Shown piece by piece: positions 44,500 through 54,590 of a stretch of DNA of 64,000 bases. The notes under the pieces were generated by a model. The model was not told the DNA's origin. It did not search any database and saw only the letters and a program-made list of their open reading frames with translations. The stretch spans positions 124,001 to 188,000 of the forward strand of contig NZ_JOGX01000007.1 in the NCBI RefSeq assembly GCF_000719555.1, written 5' to 3'. The position numbers were made by a program, and so were the translations under genes. The DNA is from Streptomyces sp. NRRL F-5727 (GTDB lineage Bacteria > Actinomycetota > Actinomycetes > Streptomycetales > Streptomycetaceae). Each line of letters begins with the position of its first letter. The stretch's first letter is position 1.

Positions 44500-44997
44500 T
44501 CAGTTGACGGTGGGGGCGGGCGACGGGCCGGTGAGGCCCTTCTCGGCGCGCCAGCCGTCGACGATCGCCGCCTGGAGGCCGAACATCTCGGCCTTCTCGT
44601 CCGGCTCCTCGTGGTCGTAGCCGAGCAGGTGGAGGACGCCGTGGACGGTGAGCAGCTGGAGCTCCTCGTCCATGGAGTGCTTGGTCGGGGCGTCCTCGCC
44701 CTGCTTCTTGGCGACCTCGGGGCAGAGCACGATGTCGCCGAGGAGCCCCTGCGGGGGCTCCTCGTCGTCCTTGGCCGGCGGGCGCAGCTCGTCCATCGGG
44801 AAGGACATGACGTCCGTCGGTCCGGGGAGGTCCATCCACTGGATGTGGAGCTGCTCCATCGCCTCCGCGTCGACCACGATCACCGAGAGCTCGGAGAGCG
44901 GGTGGATGCGCATGCGGCCGAGGGCGTAGCGGGCGATGTCGAGGATCGCCTGCTCGTCGACCTCGGTGCCGGACTCGTTGTTGACGTCGATCGACAT
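44500..44997 (-). CDS. ybeY: Endoribonuclease YbeY
   Basis: Protein of 165 residues, single-strand RNase for 16S rRNA 3' end processing and ribosome quality control. The zinc signature [20 protein letters not shown] gives the three His ligands (Hx3Hx5H). [12 protein letters not shown] is also conserved. ATG 44997 starts MSIDVNNES as in homologues. It lies 13 nt after phoH and 13 nt before corC, a tight operon. The phoH-ybeY linkage is conserved across bacteria. Confidence 0.94.
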   Translation of the reverse strand: MSIDVNNESGTEVDEQAILDIARYALGRMRIHPLSELSVIVVDAEAMEQLHIQWMDLPGPTDVMSFPMDELRPPAKDDEEPPQGLLGDIVLCPEVAKKQGEDAPTKHSMDEELQLLTVHGVLHLLGYDHEEPDEKAEMFGLQAAIVDGWRAEKGLTGPSPAPTVN

Positions 44998-45010
44998 GTG
45001 CGGTGCTCTT

Positions 45011-46048
<1,038 letters not shown>

Positions 46049-46152
46049 GGGCCGGCCCTCTGGCCTGCGCATACCTCCTGCTGTGGGGTTCTCGCTGCTC
46101 GACAACCTCTCGCTCCCAGCCTACGACCTGGCACCGCCGTGCCCGAAGCGGT

Positions 46153-47298
46153 TTACGGGACGGCCGCCCGGAAGCCGATGGTGGGCACCGCGCGGCGCGG
46201 CGGCCAGGGGCGCGCGGGGGCGGGGAGCAGGGCTTCGAGGAAGGCGTAGCGGGCGCGCAGCGCCTCCGGGTCCTGCCGGTCGTCGTGCTGGACGTGCTGC
46301 CACCAGGCGGCGATCTCGGTCCAGGTGGGGGCGGAGAGGGAGCCGCCGAACTCCTGGACGGAGAGGGCGGCGGTGAGGCCGGCGAAGGCGAGCCGGTCGG
46401 CGAGCGGCCAGTCGGCGAGGGTGCCGGTGACGAAGCCGGCCACGAAGACGTCGCCGGCGCCGGTGGGGTCGAGGGCCTCGACGCGGATGGCGGGCACCTC
46501 GGCGGTCTCGCCGGTGGCGCCGTCGACGGCGTAGGCGCCCTCGGCGCCGAGGGTGACGACGGCGTAGCGGACCTTGTCGGCGAGCGCGCGGGCGGCGGCG
46601 CGGGGGCAGTCGGTCCGGGTGTACCGCATCGCCTCGGCGGCGTTGGGCAGGAACGCCTCGCAGTGCTCCAGGTCGGTCAGGGCCGCCAGGTCCCAGCGGC
46701 CGGTGTCGTCCCAGCCGACGTCGGCGAAGACCTGGGCGCCGTCGCGGGCGGCGCGGGCCACCCACTCCTCGGTACGCCCCGGGGCGAGGGAGGCGACGGC
46801 GGCGCGGGCGAGCGGCGGCCGGACGGCGGGCCCGTCGGGGTGGGGGGCCTCGTGGCCGTGGGAGACCATCGTCCGCTCCCCCTCGTAGGCCATGGAGACG
46901 GTGACCGGCGAGTGCCAGCCGGAGACGGTGCGGGAGAGCGAGAGGTCGATGCCCTCGCCCTGTTCGAGGGCGTCCCAGCAGTACTCGCCGTAGTGGTCGT
47001 CGCCGAAGGCGGCGGCGAGGGAGGTGCGCAGGCCGAGGCGGGCGAGGGCGGTGGCCATGTTGGCGACGCCGCCGGGGCTGGAGCCCATGCCGCGGGCCCA
47101 CGACTCGGTGCCGCGGACGGGGGCGCTGTCGAGGCCGGTGAAGATGATGTCGAGGAAGACGGTGCCGGTGAGGAAGACGTCGCAGGCCGGGTCGGCGGGT
47201 TCGCGGACGGTCTCCAGCGGGTCGATGCCGGGCTCGGGGCGGGGCCGCGCGTCCTCTCCGTCCGGCTCCGCGCGCTGGTCTCCGCTGGCTGTGCTCAC
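46153..47298 (-). CDS. PfkB family carbohydrate/nucleoside kinase
   Basis: Ribokinase-fold enzyme of 381 residues. The N-terminal 50 residues are a disordered, acidic extension. The kinase core begins DVFLTGTVFLDIIFTGLDSA, has GSSPGGVANMATALARLGLR for sugar binding and DPTGAGDVFVAGFVTG with the catalytic Asp and anion hole. The substrate is not evident from sequence. GTG 47298 has GGGGAGTC upstream. Divergent from an MFS-type gene, with 271 nt between the starts. Confidence 0.86.
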   Translation of the reverse strand: MSTASGDQRAEPDGEDARPRPEPGIDPLETVREPADPACDVFLTGTVFLDIIFTGLDSAPVRGTESWARGMGSSPGGVANMATALARLGLRTSLAAAFGDDHYGEYCWDALEQGEGIDLSLSRTVSGWHSPVTVSMAYEGERTMVSHGHEAPHPDGPAVRPPLARAAVASLAPGRTEEWVARAARDGAQVFADVGWDDTGRWDLAALTDLEHCEAFLPNAAEAMRYTRTDCPRAAARALADKVRYAVVTLGAEGAYAVDGATGETAEVPAIRVEALDPTGAGDVFVAGFVTGTLADWPLADRLAFAGLTAALSVQEFGGSLSAPTWTEIAAWWQHVQHDDRQDPEALRARYAFLEALLPAPARPWPPRRAVPTIGFRAAVP

Positions 47299-47569
47299 GG
47301 CGTGACTCCCCGTTCGTGGTGCGGCGGGATCGGCACCGGGTGCCGATCCGGACAGTGTGCCCGATGGGGTCGGCGTGACGGGGGTGACGCGGCGGATCGC
47401 TCGTCCGTACCCCGGTTCACCCCTCCGAAACCGATTGTGTCCCGTCTCACAGGACGAATCGGGGGAGAGTGCCTTCTCCGCCCATTCGGTCGCTTGATAC
47501 ACATGGTGCCGCGACCCCGTGAATCACCGGGGCGCCGTCTCATTTCTCCGTTCGGTTCCTGGAACGCCC

Positions 47570-48904
47570 ATGTCTGCGCGCCCGCGCGCCCGGGGGCCTC
47601 TCGCCGCCCTCGTCGCCCTCTTCACGGCCGGCTATCTCGCCCCGTACCTGCTGCCGACCGTCGTCGGCCGGCTCGCCGCCGGACTCGGCCTGGGTCCGAC
47701 CCAGGCCGGTCTGACGGGTTCGGTGCTGCTGCTCGGCTCCGCCTCCGCCGGTTTCACGCTCGCCGCGCGCGTGGAGCGGATCGGCCCCCGCCGGGCCGCC
47801 CGGCTCGGACTGCTCGCGATGGCCCTCGGGTACGGCTCCGCCGCCGCGACCGGCAGTGTGCCGCTGGTGGTCGCCGGGGTGGTCCTCGGCGGCTTCGGCT
47901 CGGGTACGGCGACGGCGGTGGCGGCCTCCGGGATCGCCGGGCAGCCGGATCCGCAGCGGGCGTCCACGCTGGGCCTGCTGTCGGTCTCGGCGGCGGCCGG
48001 CGCGCTCTACCTGACGCTGCCGCGGCTCGGCGGCGGCCACGCCCTGCCGCTGCTCGCGCTGGCCGGGGCGGCGGTCCTGGTGTGGCCGGTGACGGGCCGG
48101 CTGCCGGGCGCCACGCGCGCGTACCGGGGCGCGCCGGTCCCGGAGGCCGCCGGACCGCTGCCGTACCGGCGGGCGGGCGCGGTCCTGGCCGGCTGTGTCC
48201 TGTGCTGGTCCCTCGCCCAGAACGCGCTCTGGGGCGTCAGCGGCCGGATCGGCACCGGCCAGGCGGGGCTCTCCGAGGTGACCGTCGGCGCGGTCTTCGC
48301 GCTGGCGCTCGGCGCGGGCCTGGCGGGGGTCACGGCGGCGGGGGCGCTCGGCTCGCGCCTGGGGCGCGCGGTGCCGATCGGCGCGGGCACGGCCCTGATC
48401 GCGTGCTGCGTCCTGCTCAGCGCGGCCGCCGACGGCCTGGCCTCCTTCGCGACCGGCGAGATCCTCTGGAACGCGGTCTACCCGGTCGTCCTCTCGTACC
48501 TGCTCGGTCTCGCCGCCTCCCTCGACCCGCGCGGCCGCTGGGCGGTCCTCGTCGGCTCGGCGTCGTCCCTCGGCACGGCCTGCGGCCCGCTCGCCGGCAG
48601 CGTCCTCTCCGAGACGGCCGGCTACCCGGGCATGGGCGCGGTCCTGGCCGGCCTCCTCGTGCTGGTCGCCGCGCCGATGACCGCGGTCGCCCGCCACGCC
48701 TCCGGGCGGCCCCTGGTCCCCGGCTCGGTCCGCCGCCGCGGCGGGGCACCGGCGGCGTTCGTGGCGGGCGCGTCTCCGGCCCCGCGGGCGCTGCTGCCCC
48801 AGGTGGGCGCCCCCGAACAGGAGATCACCCCCCTGGCACCCCCGCCCCACCCCGCCCCCACGCAATCCACCTACCACCTGGCCCGCCCCACCAACACCCG
48901 CTGA
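47570..48904 (+). CDS. MFS-type membrane protein
   Basis: Protein of 444 residues with about twelve hydrophobic segments: LAALVALFTAGYLAPYLLPT, GLTGSVLLLGSASAGFTLAA, GAVFALALGAGLAGVTAAGA. The loop ARVERIGPRRAARLGLLAMA resembles MFS motif A weakly. The last 60 residues are a Pro-rich cytoplasmic tail. I prefer ATG 47570 after GGAA; a GTG at 47519 is in frame, and a TGATAC box near 47493 may be the -10. Substrate unknown. Confidence 0.72.
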   Translation: MSARPRARGPLAALVALFTAGYLAPYLLPTVVGRLAAGLGLGPTQAGLTGSVLLLGSASAGFTLAARVERIGPRRAARLGLLAMALGYGSAAATGSVPLVVAGVVLGGFGSGTATAVAASGIAGQPDPQRASTLGLLSVSAAAGALYLTLPRLGGGHALPLLALAGAAVLVWPVTGRLPGATRAYRGAPVPEAAGPLPYRRAGAVLAGCVLCWSLAQNALWGVSGRIGTGQAGLSEVTVGAVFALALGAGLAGVTAAGALGSRLGRAVPIGAGTALIACCVLLSAAADGLASFATGEILWNAVYPVVLSYLLGLAASLDPRGRWAVLVGSASSLGTACGPLAGSVLSETAGYPGMGAVLAGLLVLVAAPMTAVARHASGRPLVPGSVRRRGGAPAAFVAGASPAPRALLPQVGAPEQEITPLAPPPHPAPTQSTYHLARPTNTR

Positions 48905-48994
48905 CCGCTCCCGGCGGCCCCCGTGTGGGCAGGCGTTCCGCACGGCGGAACCATGGCCCACAACGGGGCGGCGGCGCGGCCGGCGCGGGTGGGG

Positions 48995-49999
48995 TCAGAA
49001 GGCGTGGGCGGCTACTTCCGCGAGGTAGCGGGCGCGACGGGGCTCGTCGTCGTCCAGGAAGGCCGCCTCGAAGGAGTGCCGCGCCAGCGTCCGCAGCTGC
49101 TCCGGCGCGAGCCCGAGCGCGTCACGGACCCCGTCGTAGTTGTCGCCCACGTAACCCCCGAAGTACGCGGGGTCGTCCGAGTTGACCGTCACCAGCAGCC
49201 CCGCGTCCAGCATCGCCCGCAGCGGGTGGTCCGCCAGCGTGTCGATCACCCGCAGCCGCACGTTCGACAGCGGGCACAGCGTCAGCGGGATCCGCTCGCG
49301 GACCAGTCGCTCGACCAGGTCGGGGTCCTCCATGCAGCGCAGGCCGTGGTCGATCCGCTCCACGCCGAGCACGTCCAGCGCCTCGCGGACGTACGACGCC
49401 GGGCCCTCCTCGCCCGCGTGCGCGACCCGCCGCAGGCCGAGCCGGGCGGCCTCCTCGTACACGGCGCGGAACTTGGCCGGCGGGTGGCCGACCTCGGCCG
49501 AGTCGAGGCCGACGCCGGTGATCCGGTCGAGGTACGGCTTCGCGGCCTCCAGGGTGGCGAGCGCCGACTCGGCGGACTCGTCGCGCAGGAAGCAGAGGAT
49601 GAGCCGGGTGGAGATCCCGTACCGCTCCTCGGCCCGGTCGAGGGAGGCGGTCAGCCCCTCGACGACGGTGCCGATCGGGACGCCCCGCGAGGTGTGCGCC
49701 TGCGGGTCGAAGAAGATCTCGGCGTGCCGGACGCCCTGGGCGGCGGCCCGCTCCAGGTAGGCGTCGGCGAGCGCGGTGAAGTCCTCTGCGGTCCGCAGGA
49801 CCGCCATCAGGGCGTAGTACAGGTCGAGGAAGGACTGGAGGTCGCTGAAGCGGTACGCCTCGCGCAGCGCCTCGGTGTCGGCGTACGGGAGGGTGACGCC
49901 GTTCCGCTCGGCGAGGGCGAAGGCCAGCTCGGGTTCGAGGGTGCCTTCGATGTGGAGGTGCAGTTCGGCCTTGGGGAGGGCGGCGACAGACATGTTCAC
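48995..49999 (-). CDS. Adenosine deaminase family protein (adenosine or adenine deaminase)
   Basis: Metal-dependent hydrolase of 334 residues. [20 protein letters not shown] gives the first HxH zinc site, [15 protein letters not shown] the catalytic His-Glu region, [17 protein letters not shown] and [17 protein letters not shown] the rest of the site. [10 protein letters not shown] and [11 protein letters not shown] resemble the adenine deaminase branch of the family, so the substrate may be adenine rather than adenosine. The GTG at 49999 overlaps the rnz stop by 4 nt; ATG 49993 is an alternative. Part of the HIT-rnz-add operon. Confidence 0.88.
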   Translation of the reverse strand: MNMSVAALPKAELHLHIEGTLEPELAFALAERNGVTLPYADTEALREAYRFSDLQSFLDLYYALMAVLRTAEDFTALADAYLERAAAQGVRHAEIFFDPQAHTSRGVPIGTVVEGLTASLDRAEERYGISTRLILCFLRDESAESALATLEAAKPYLDRITGVGLDSAEVGHPPAKFRAVYEEAARLGLRRVAHAGEEGPASYVREALDVLGVERIDHGLRCMEDPDLVERLVRERIPLTLCPLSNVRLRVIDTLADHPLRAMLDAGLLVTVNSDDPAYFGGYVGDNYDGVRDALGLAPEQLRTLARHSFEAAFLDDDEPRRARYLAEVAAHAF

Positions 50000-50901
50000 G
50001 TTCGTTTCGGTACGGGGACCCGCATGAGGTCCTGGGCAATGCTCAGCTCGCCCTCGAATCCGGCGGCCCGGGCCTGCCGTTCGAACTCCGTCGGGTCGGA
50101 GTAGCGCTGCGAGAAGTGGGTGAGGACGAGGTGCCGGACGCCGGCGTCGCGGGCGACGGCGGCGGCCTGACCGGCCGTGAGGTGGCCGTGGTCGGCGGCG
50201 AGCCGGCGGTCCTCGTCGAGGAAGGTGGACTCGATGACGAGGAGGTCGGTGCCGTCCGCGAGGGCGTGGACGCCGTCGCAGAGCCGGGTGTCCATGACGA
50301 AGGCGAAGCGCTGCCCGCGCCGGACCTCGCTCACCTCGTCGAGGGTGACCCCGCCGAGGCTGCCCTCGCGCTGGATGCGGCCCACGTCCGGGCCCTTGAT
50401 GCCGTGGGCGGCGAGCCGCTCCGGCAGCAGCCGGCGCCCGTCGGGCTCGACGAGGCGGTAGCCGAAGGACTCGACGGGGTGGGAGAGCCGGCGGGCCTCC
50501 AGCGTGAAGGCGCCGGTGACGGCGAGGACGCCGTCCTCGGCGACCGGCGCCTCGGTCAGTTCGACGGACTCGCGGTAGGCGGTGGCGTACCGCAGCCGTT
50601 CGAAGAAGTGCTGCCCGCTGGCCGGGTAGTGGGCGGTGATCTGGTGCGGGACCTGGTCGAGGTTGATCCGCTGGATCACCCCGGCCAGGCCCAGCGAGTG
50701 GTCGCCGTGGAAGTGCGTGACGCAGATCCGGTTCAGGTCGTGCGCGGCGACCCCGGCCCGCAGCATCTGCCGCTGGGTGCCCTCGCCGGGGTCGAAGAGC
50801 AGGCCGTGGCCGTCCCAGCGGAGCAGGTACCCGTTGTGGTTTCGGTGGCGGGTCGGGACCTGGCTGGCGGTGCCGAGGACGACCAGTTCGCGGACGGACA
50901 C
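49996..50901 (-). CDS. rnz: Ribonuclease Z
   Basis: tRNA 3'-end endonuclease of 301 residues, metallo-beta-lactamase fold. [20 protein letters not shown] is the N-terminal family block. [18 protein letters not shown] carries the zinc ligands HxHxDH, and [17 protein letters not shown] and [20 protein letters not shown] with LTHFSQRY complete the site. It starts 10 nt after the HIT gene and overlaps the deaminase start. The gene looks complete. Confidence 0.93.
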   Translation of the reverse strand: MSVRELVVLGTASQVPTRHRNHNGYLLRWDGHGLLFDPGEGTQRQMLRAGVAAHDLNRICVTHFHGDHSLGLAGVIQRINLDQVPHQITAHYPASGQHFFERLRYATAYRESVELTEAPVAEDGVLAVTGAFTLEARRLSHPVESFGYRLVEPDGRRLLPERLAAHGIKGPDVGRIQREGSLGGVTLDEVSEVRRGQRFAFVMDTRLCDGVHALADGTDLLVIESTFLDEDRRLAADHGHLTAGQAAAVARDAGVRHLVLTHFSQRYSDPTEFERQARAAGFEGELSIAQDLMRVPVPKRT

Positions 50902-50911
50902 GGGCGCGGTC

Positions 50912-51271
50912 CTATCCGGGGGGCCAGTTGAGGCCGCGGCCGCCCAGCACGTGCGCGTGCGCGTGGAAGACGGTCTGGCCCGCGCCCGCGCCGGTGTTGA
51001 GGATGATGCGGTAGCCGCTGCCGTCGATCTTCTCCTGCTCGGCGACCTCGCCGGCCTCGCGCAGCACGTCGGCGGCGACGGTCGGCGCGGCGGCGGCGAG
51101 CGAGGCGGCGTCCGGGTAGTGGAGGCGCGGGATGACGAGCACGTGGGTGGGCGCCTGCGGGTTGATGTCGCGGAACGCCAGCGTGGTCTCGGTCTCGCGG
51201 ACGATCGTCGCCGGCACCTCCCCTGCCGCGATCTTGCAGAACAGGCAGTCGCTCTGCGGCTCTCCGGCCAT
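50912..51271 (-). CDS. HIT family hydrolase (HINT-type)
   Basis: Protein of 119 residues. [40 protein letters not shown] and the HIT triad [19 protein letters not shown] identify a histidine-triad nucleotide-binding protein, which hydrolyses purine phosphoramidates such as AMP-lysine. ATG 51271 is the only sensible start. It lies first in a HIT-rnz-add group and 59 nt after the TPR protein gene on the same strand. Confidence 0.92.
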   Translation of the reverse strand: MAGEPQSDCLFCKIAAGEVPATIVRETETTLAFRDINPQAPTHVLVIPRLHYPDAASLAAAAPTVAADVLREAGEVAEQEKIDGSGYRIILNTGAGAGQTVFHAHAHVLGGRGLNWPPG

Positions 51272-51330
51272 GCTGCGGGCTCCTCGCCGTCGGTGGATCA
51301 GTACCTGCGCATGCTATCCGGCGAGCCCGC

Positions 51331-52458
51331 TCAGTCCTTGGGCATCCGCCGGTTGAGGGCGGAGCGGCTGATCCAGTACGTGAGGACCACGGCCCAGAAG
51401 AGCGGCGTGCCGAGCCCCGCGACCAGACCGGCGTCGAAGGACCACAGCGCCATGGAGACCGCCGAGTACAGCCCGAGCAGCGCGACGGCCGCGGCCATCG
51501 CGAGCACCGGCCGGCAGTTGCGGGCGACGAGGAGCAGCGGGCGGCGCAGCCGCGGCGGCACCCGGCGGGCCATCCACACGGCCCAGCCGGCCCAGGCGCC
51601 GACGAGCACGGCGGCGCCGATGACGAGGGGCACGACGGCGTCGGCGCCGGTCGCGCCGGTCCTGACCGGGGCGGCGCCGACCGCGGAGGCGAGGAAGCCG
51701 ACCAGGGCGACCCAGCGCGCGCCGGCGGCGGTCCCCCAGGCCATCGCCTCCAGGTTGAAGCGGGCCTTGCGGTCGGTGAGGTCGAGCGCGGCGGAGGCGA
51801 CGAAGCCCTCCGCCGCCTGCGTCCAGGCCCCGCGGCGGAACCAGCGGCGGCGCAGCCGGACCAGGGAGAGGTTGTTGTGGGCCTCGCTGCTCTGCGGGTT
51901 GAGCCGGAGGGTCGTCTCGTACGCCTGCCGGGCGGTGGCGTGGTCGCCGCGCCGCTGGGCGGTGAGGCCGACGAGGAAGTGGGCGGCGTCCTCCTCGGGG
52001 CCGAGGGCGACGGCGGTCCTGGCGGCCTCGTAGGCGGCGGCCAGCCGGGCCTTGTCGCGGCCGCCGCCCGCCTCGGCGGTCGCGGCGAGCGCGGTGCCCA
52101 TCGCGTAGTGGCTGCCCCAGAACTGCGGGGCCAGCTGGACCGAGCGGTGGGCGGCGGCCTCGGCGTCCCCGTACCGCTTGAGGGCGAGCAGGATCTGGGT
52201 GCGCATCAGGTGCGCCATGATCAGCTCGGGCTCGGCGCGCAGCGCCTGCTCGACGGCGACGAGGGCGGCGGCGTGGTTCCCCGCCCGGTGCTGGCAGCGG
52301 GCGAGCAGGGTGAGGGCGTCGGCGTCCTCGGGTTCCTGCGCGAGGTGCCGGGCGGCGAGCTCCCCGGCCTGCTCGTACCGGCCGGCCTCGTACAGCGCCT
52401 CGGCCCGGGCGAGCGCGGAGGGTGTGACGGGGCCGGAGGGGGTGGCGGGGGTGGTCAC
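51331..52458 (-). CDS. TPR membrane protein, partner of the AAA ATPase
   Basis: Protein of 375 residues. Residues 12-200 hold TPR units (RAEALYEAGRYEQAGELAAR, LARCQHRAGNHAAALVAVEQ, AQRRGDHATARQAYETTLRL). The C-terminal half has about four transmembrane helices (WVALVGFLASAVGAAPV; PLVIGAAVLVGAWAGWAVWM; VLAMAAAVALLGLYSAVSMA; GTPLFWAVVLTYWISRSALN). GTG 52458 overlaps the AAA ATPase stop by 4 nt, so the two are coupled and likely act together, the TPR domain perhaps recruiting the ATPase to the membrane. Biological role unknown. Confidence 0.8.
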   Translation of the reverse strand: MTTPATPSGPVTPSALARAEALYEAGRYEQAGELAARHLAQEPEDADALTLLARCQHRAGNHAAALVAVEQALRAEPELIMAHLMRTQILLALKRYGDAEAAAHRSVQLAPQFWGSHYAMGTALAATAEAGGGRDKARLAAAYEAARTAVALGPEEDAAHFLVGLTAQRRGDHATARQAYETTLRLNPQSSEAHNNLSLVRLRRRWFRRGAWTQAAEGFVASAALDLTDRKARFNLEAMAWGTAAGARWVALVGFLASAVGAAPVRTGATGADAVVPLVIGAAVLVGAWAGWAVWMARRVPPRLRRPLLLVARNCRPVLAMAAAVALLGLYSAVSMALWSFDAGLVAGLGTPLFWAVVLTYWISRSALNRRMPKD

Positions 52459-53789
52459 AGCTTGCGCTTCCGCTTCAGGTAGGCGAGGAGGTCGTCGTAG
52501 AGACCGCCCTCGTTGGCGAACATGGCGACGTTGCGGGCGGCGGCGAACCAGGGCTCGGTGGACGGCCGGATCTGCTTGGCGGCGCCGAGCAGGTCCTTGG
52601 TGGTGATGAGCCGGACCTTGCCGGTGCGGGCGGAGTCGAGGAGGGCGGACTCGGCGGCGGTCTCGCAGAGGTGGGCGAGGTCGGCGCCGGAGAAGTCGTC
52701 GGTGGCCTTGACGAGCTTGCCGAGGTCGACGGCCTCGATGGGCCGGTCGCGCAGGTGGTAGCGGAGGATCGCCTCGCGGGCGGGGCCGTCGGGCGGCAGC
52801 ACGAGGAGGGTGCGGTCGAGGCGGCCGGGGCGGCGCAGGGCGATGTCGACGTCCCAGGGCACGTTGGTGGCGGCGAGGACGAAGACCCCTTCGTTGCCGG
52901 CGCCGGAGGCGATGCCGTCGAGCTCGGTGAGGAGCTGGTTGACGACGTTGCGGAGGCCGTTGCTGTGGGTGCGGGAGCGCTTGCCGCCGAGGGCGTCCAG
53001 CTCGTCGAGGAAGACCACGCAGGGAGCCTGGCGGCGGGCGGTCTCGAAGATGTCGTGGATGTTCTTCTCGGAGGCCCCGATCCACATGTCGAGGACGTCG
53101 GAGAGGGAGACGGTGAGGAAGTTGGCGCCGAGTTCGCCGGCGACGGCCCGGGCGATGAAGGTCTTGCCGCAGCCGGGCGGGCCGTAGAGGAGGAGTCCGC
53201 CGCGGAGCGACTTGCCGTAGAGGCGGCGGAGTTCGGGATTGCGCATGGGTGCGAGGAAGGCGGCTTCGAGCCGTTCCTTGACGTCGGTCATGCCGCCGAC
53301 GTCGGCGAGGCGTACGGACCCGGGCGCGTCCACGTCCCAGGCGGCGGCGTCCCCGGCGAGTCCGTCCCCGCCGTCGGCCTGCGGCTCCTCCAGGAACCGC
53401 GGCCCGACGAGGTCGGACACCTGCTCCTCGGCGGCGGCCCAGTCGAAGTCCTGCCCCGTCTCGGGCCGTACGGGCGCGGCCGGGGTCTCCGGTGCGGGCG
53501 CGGGCGGCACGGCCGGCGGCGCGGGCACGGCCGGCGGCTCGGGTGCGGGCACGGCCGGCGGCTCGGGGGCGGGCGCGGCCGGCGGCATTCCCATGGCGCG
53601 GACCATCAGGGCCCGGGCCGCGGCGTCCCCCGGCGCGTGCTGGAGGGCGACGGCCGCCTCCGTGACGGCCTCGTCGTTCCGCCCCTCGGCGAGGAGGAGT
53701 TCGGCGAAGTGGAGGCGCAGGGGCACGTCGCCGGGCGCGGCGGCGACCGCGGCGCGCAGACTGCGGATCAGGGAGGACTCGTCGGCCAT
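52455..53789 (-). CDS. AAA+ ATPase with N-terminal TPR-like region
   Basis: Protein of 444 residues. The N-terminal 65 residues resemble one or two TPR units (FAELLLAEGRNDEAVTEAAV), then a Pro/Ala/Glu linker with repeated PAPEPPAVP (about 70-110). The AAA module (about 160-420) is intact: LADVGGMTDVKERLEAAFLA, Walker A GPPGCGKTFIARAVAG, Walker B CVVFLDELDALGG, sensor VFVLAATNVPWDVD and arginine finger RPGRLDR, as in Cdc48/FtsH-like proteins, but without a protease domain. A substrate remodelling role is inferred. Its stop overlaps the start of the TPR membrane gene. ATG 53789 starts MADESSLIRSLRAAV. Confidence 0.88.
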   Translation of the reverse strand: MADESSLIRSLRAAVAAAPGDVPLRLHFAELLLAEGRNDEAVTEAAVALQHAPGDAAARALMVRAMGMPPAAPAPEPPAVPAPEPPAVPAPPAVPPAPAPETPAAPVRPETGQDFDWAAAEEQVSDLVGPRFLEEPQADGGDGLAGDAAAWDVDAPGSVRLADVGGMTDVKERLEAAFLAPMRNPELRRLYGKSLRGGLLLYGPPGCGKTFIARAVAGELGANFLTVSLSDVLDMWIGASEKNIHDIFETARRQAPCVVFLDELDALGGKRSRTHSNGLRNVVNQLLTELDGIASGAGNEGVFVLAATNVPWDVDIALRRPGRLDRTLLVLPPDGPAREAILRYHLRDRPIEAVDLGKLVKATDDFSGADLAHLCETAAESALLDSARTGKVRLITTKDLLGAAKQIRPSTEPWFAAARNVAMFANEGGLYDDLLAYLKRKRKL

Positions 53790-53846
53790 GGGGGTCAGCC
53801 TAGAAAAGACCCGTGGCGGCCGGACAGCGGGTCCCCCCTGGGCGGT

Positions 53847-54590
53847 TCAGCCCCAGCGGCCGGTGCGGCCGAGGACGAGGGCGGTGGCCGCGGTACCGGC
53901 CGTGGAGGTGCGCAGGACGCTCCGGCCGAGCCGGTACGGCTTCGCGCCCGCCGCCTCGAAGGCGGCCAGCTCCTCCGGGGAGACCCCGCCCTCGGGGCCG
54001 ACGACCAGCACGACGGAGCCCTTCGCGGGGAGTCCGGCGGTGGCGAGGGCGCCGCTCGGGTGGTCGCGGTCCTCGTGCAGCACGGCCGCGAAGTCGGCGG
54101 CGGCGAGCAGCTGGGCGACCTGCTTGGTGGTCATCAGGTCGGCGACCTCGGGGAAGCGGGTGCGGCGGGACTGCTTGCCGGCCTCGCGGGCGGTGGCGCG
54201 CCACTTGGCGAGCGCCTTGAGGCCGCGGTCGCCGCGCCACTGGGTGATGCAGCGGGAGGCGGCCCACGGCACGATCGCGTCGACGCCGGTCTCGGTCATG
54301 GTCTCGACGGCGAGTTCGCCCCGGTCGCCCTTGGGGAGGGCCTGGACGACGGTGATCCGCGGCTCCTCCTCCGGCTCCTCGTGCTCCCCCGTCACCTCCA
54401 CGGTCAGCCGGTCCTTGCCCTCGGTCTCCCGCACCACGCACTCCGCCCAGCGGCCCCGGCCGTCGGTGAGGACGAGCTCCTCGCCGGCCTGGAGGCGCTT
54501 CACGGAGACGGCGTGCCGTCCCTCGGAGCCCTCCAGGACGAAGGTGCCGGCGCCGGGGACGGCGTCGACGACGAAGACGGGGGCGGTCAT
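53847..54590 (-). CDS. rsmE: 16S rRNA m3U1498 methyltransferase RsmE
   Basis: SPOUT methyltransferase of 247 residues. The N-terminal PUA-like domain (HAVSVKRLQAGEELVLTDGR) is followed by ITVVQALPKGDRGELAVETM and the SAM-binding knot with VVLVVGPEGGVSPEELAAFE and GRSVLRTSTAGTAATALVLG. It methylates U1498 of 16S rRNA using SAM. ATG 54590 overlaps the preceding nitronate monooxygenase stop by 4 nt (ATGA), indicating coupling. Confidence 0.93.
   Translation of the reverse strand: MTAPVFVVDAVPGAGTFVLEGSEGRHAVSVKRLQAGEELVLTDGRGRWAECVVRETEGKDRLTVEVTGEHEEPEEEPRITVVQALPKGDRGELAVETMTETGVDAIVPWAASRCITQWRGDRGLKALAKWRATAREAGKQSRRTRFPEVADLMTTKQVAQLLAAADFAAVLHEDRDHPSGALATAGLPAKGSVVLVVGPEGGVSPEELAAFEAAGAKPYRLGRSVLRTSTAGTAATALVLGRTGRWG

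Noticed and set aside
53470..53585. GC-rich direct repeats as a possible recombination or minisatellite element
   Set aside because: They are in frame within the AAA ATPase and encode its PAPEPPAVP linker repeats, so protein-level repetition explains them.
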